The translations under genes and the position numbers were made by a program. From positions 1 to 34,890 of the forward strand of contig JAFXCH010000009.1 of assembly GCA_017516485.1 (NCBI GenBank): a stretch of DNA of 34,890 bases. Direction: 5' to 3'. The stretch is from Clostridia bacterium. Its GTDB lineage: Bacteria; Bacillota; Clostridia; Oscillospirales; Acutalibacteraceae. Under the pieces are notes generated by a model, which saw only the letters and a program-made list of their open reading frames with translations, did no database searches and was not told where the DNA came from. Shown here in pieces: positions 31,894-34,890 of the stretch (positions within the stretch are counted from its first letter, which is position 1; each line of letters begins with the position of its first letter).

Positions 31894-32349
31894 TTATTCC
31901 TCGTCGGACTTTTTCTTCTTTTTCTTTGAGAATTTCTTGCCTTCTTCTTCAATCTTGGCGTCGCGTTCAGCCTTCTTGGCTTCTGCTGCGGCAGCTCTTT
32001 CAGCCTCAGCCTTTTCGGTTGCTGTATTGTTGGTCTGGATAGCCCAGCGTGTAATCTTCATCTTGTTACGGTCTGCGCCGGTTTCAATGATGAGAGAATC
32101 GTCCTTGATTGTAACAACTCTGCCAACGATACCGCCGATTGTTGTGATTTCGTCACCAATCTGGAGAGAGTCACGCATCTGCTGCTCTTCCTTCTGCTTT
32201 TTCTTCTGGGGACGGATCATAAAGATATACATTGCGCCGAACATAACAGCCATAATAAGAATCATAGAAAAAGGATTGCTCTGCTGTGTTCCGGTGCTGC
32301 CGCTTGCAGCGGTTGAGCCCATACCCATAAGAAGTGTCATAAAGTTCAT
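31894..32349 (-). CDS. yajC: Preprotein translocase subunit YajC
   Basis: About 151 residues. A short glycine/serine-rich N-terminus and one membrane segment with the family's signature (ILIMAVMFGAMYIFMIRPQKKK) are followed by the conserved cytosolic QMRDSLQIGDEITTIGGIVGRVV and ADRNKMKITRWAI. YajC joins the SecDF-YajC complex that assists SecYEG export. The tail beyond about 115 is a charged Ala/Lys/Glu coiled-coil-like extension longer than in E. coli (110 residues). The ATG at 32349 has GGAGG 11 bases upstream. It has its own near-perfect promoter and is followed by a terminator. Confidence 0.93.
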   Translation of the reverse strand: MNFMTLLMGMGSTAASGSTGTQQSNPFSMILIMAVMFGAMYIFMIRPQKKKQKEEQQMRDSLQIGDEITTIGGIVGRVVTIKDDSLIIETGADRNKMKITRWAIQTNNTATEKAEAERAAAAEAKKAERDAKIEEEGKKFSKKKKKKSDEE

Positions 32350-32382
32350 AGTAAGATTAACCTCCAAAAAATCAATGTACCA

Positions 32383-34556
<2,174 letters not shown>

Positions 34557-34591
34557 TGCAAATCCTTTAAATATATGTTATTATTACTTGT

Positions 34592-34620
34592 ATTATATTG
34601 CAAAGTGCGGCTTATTGCAA
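34592..34620 (-). promoter_or_regulatory. Promoter for queA-tgt
   Basis: Minus strand TATAAT (34597-34592), with TTGCAA (34620-34615) 17 bases upstream. The -10 is exact; the -35 shares four of six positions with the consensus. No equally good promoter is seen for the divergent asd gene. Confidence 0.65.
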
Positions 34621-34654
34621 GCGGTTTGCTTAATTTTCCGGAGGTAAAGTTCAG

Positions 34655-34890
34655 ATGAAAAAGTATAAGGTTGGTATTGTAGGCGCAACAGGTATGGTCG
34701 GCCAGCGTTTTATCACGCTGCTTGACAACCATCCCTGGTTCGATATTACTGTTCTTGCGGCAAGCTCCCGCTCAGCAGGTCAGAAGTACAAGGATGTCGG
34801 CGGTAAGCGCTGGATGATGGATGTCCCCTTCTCAGAGAAGGTCGGCGAAATGGTAATTATGGATGCAACGGCTGACGTTGAAAAGATTGC
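34655..34890 (+). CDS. asd: Aspartate-semialdehyde dehydrogenase, N-terminal part (cut by window end)
   Basis: The first 78 codons are present and the gene runs off the window. The start [19 protein letters not shown] is the NADP-binding glycine-rich loop of Asd, followed by [15 protein letters not shown], a block that places it in the fungal/archaeal-like branch of the family common in Clostridia. Asd makes L-aspartate-4-semialdehyde for lysine, threonine, methionine and diaminopimelate synthesis. GGAGG precedes the ATG by 10 bases. Divergent from queA, with a 98-base gap. Confidence 0.9.
   Translation, partial: MKKYKVGIVGATGMVGQRFITLLDNHPWFDITVLAASSRSAGQKYKDVGGKRWMMDVPFSEKVGEMVIMDATADVEKI

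Noticed and set aside
34557-34654. Lysine or preQ1 riboswitch in the queA-asd gap
   Set aside because: The 98-base divergent gap leaves about 30 bases of leader for queA, and no conserved aptamer pattern was seen for either gene.

Overview
The window looks like a chromosomal segment of a low-to-mid GC, endospore-forming Firmicute, most likely class Clostridia and possibly the Ruminococcaceae/Oscillospiraceae group. This is inferred from gene content: CwlD, YabP, YabQ, BofC-like and SpoIIM-like sporulation genes, strong AGGAGG-type ribosome binding sites, and Firmicute gene order. No rRNA, tRNA, CRISPR array, insertion sequence or prophage was seen. The DNA is dominated by housekeeping genes with short gaps.

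Layout. 1-8.2 kb: an AlaA-type aminotransferase, a convergent BofC-like gene, a class A penicillin-binding protein, then ruvX, a VanZ-like gene, cwlD, radA (split by an in-frame amber codon) and a DUF6873-like gene, closed by a strong terminator. 8.3-15.1 kb: recJ, relA, dtd, an MBL hydrolase and hemZ, tightly packed. 15.1-21.9 kb: a uridine-kinase-like gene, then the yab cluster known from Bacillus (flippase, mazG, HU, rqcP, yabP, yabQ, divIC, yabR-like S1 protein) followed by a fumarase alpha subunit without its beta partner. 22.0-26.4 kb: hpf, an RlmL-like rRNA methyltransferase, a diacylglycerol-kinase-like lipid kinase, a small membrane protein, a TIM-barrel isomerase and nrdR.

26.4-29.2 kb, minus strand: a three-gene accessory operon (SAM methyltransferase, alkaline-phosphatase-superfamily hydrolase, GNAT acetyltransferase). 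It is preceded by a consensus promoter, a 36-codon leader ORF and an intrinsic terminator. Part of the leader ORF is complementary to the 5' half of the terminator, which is the pattern of a translation-sensing (leader peptide) attenuator. This is the most interesting element in the window.

29.2-29.8 kb is a 0.6 kb gene-free, T-rich stretch with repeated 10-mers and a good plus-strand promoter, leading to a XerC/D-type recombinase. 30.8-34.6 kb, minus strand: queA, tgt, yajC, a TIGR04086-like membrane protein and a SpoIIM-like protein, a conserved Clostridia neighbourhood (tRNA queuosine synthesis and protein export). The window ends inside asd on the plus strand.

Functionally the segment combines genome maintenance (ruvX, radA, recJ, xerC/D), stringent response and hibernation (relA, hpf), translation quality control (dtd, rqcP), envelope growth and division (PBP1a, flippase, divIC) and sporulation (cwlD, yabP, yabQ, spoIIM-like, bofC-like). 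All gene assignments are from reading protein motifs; no database search was run.
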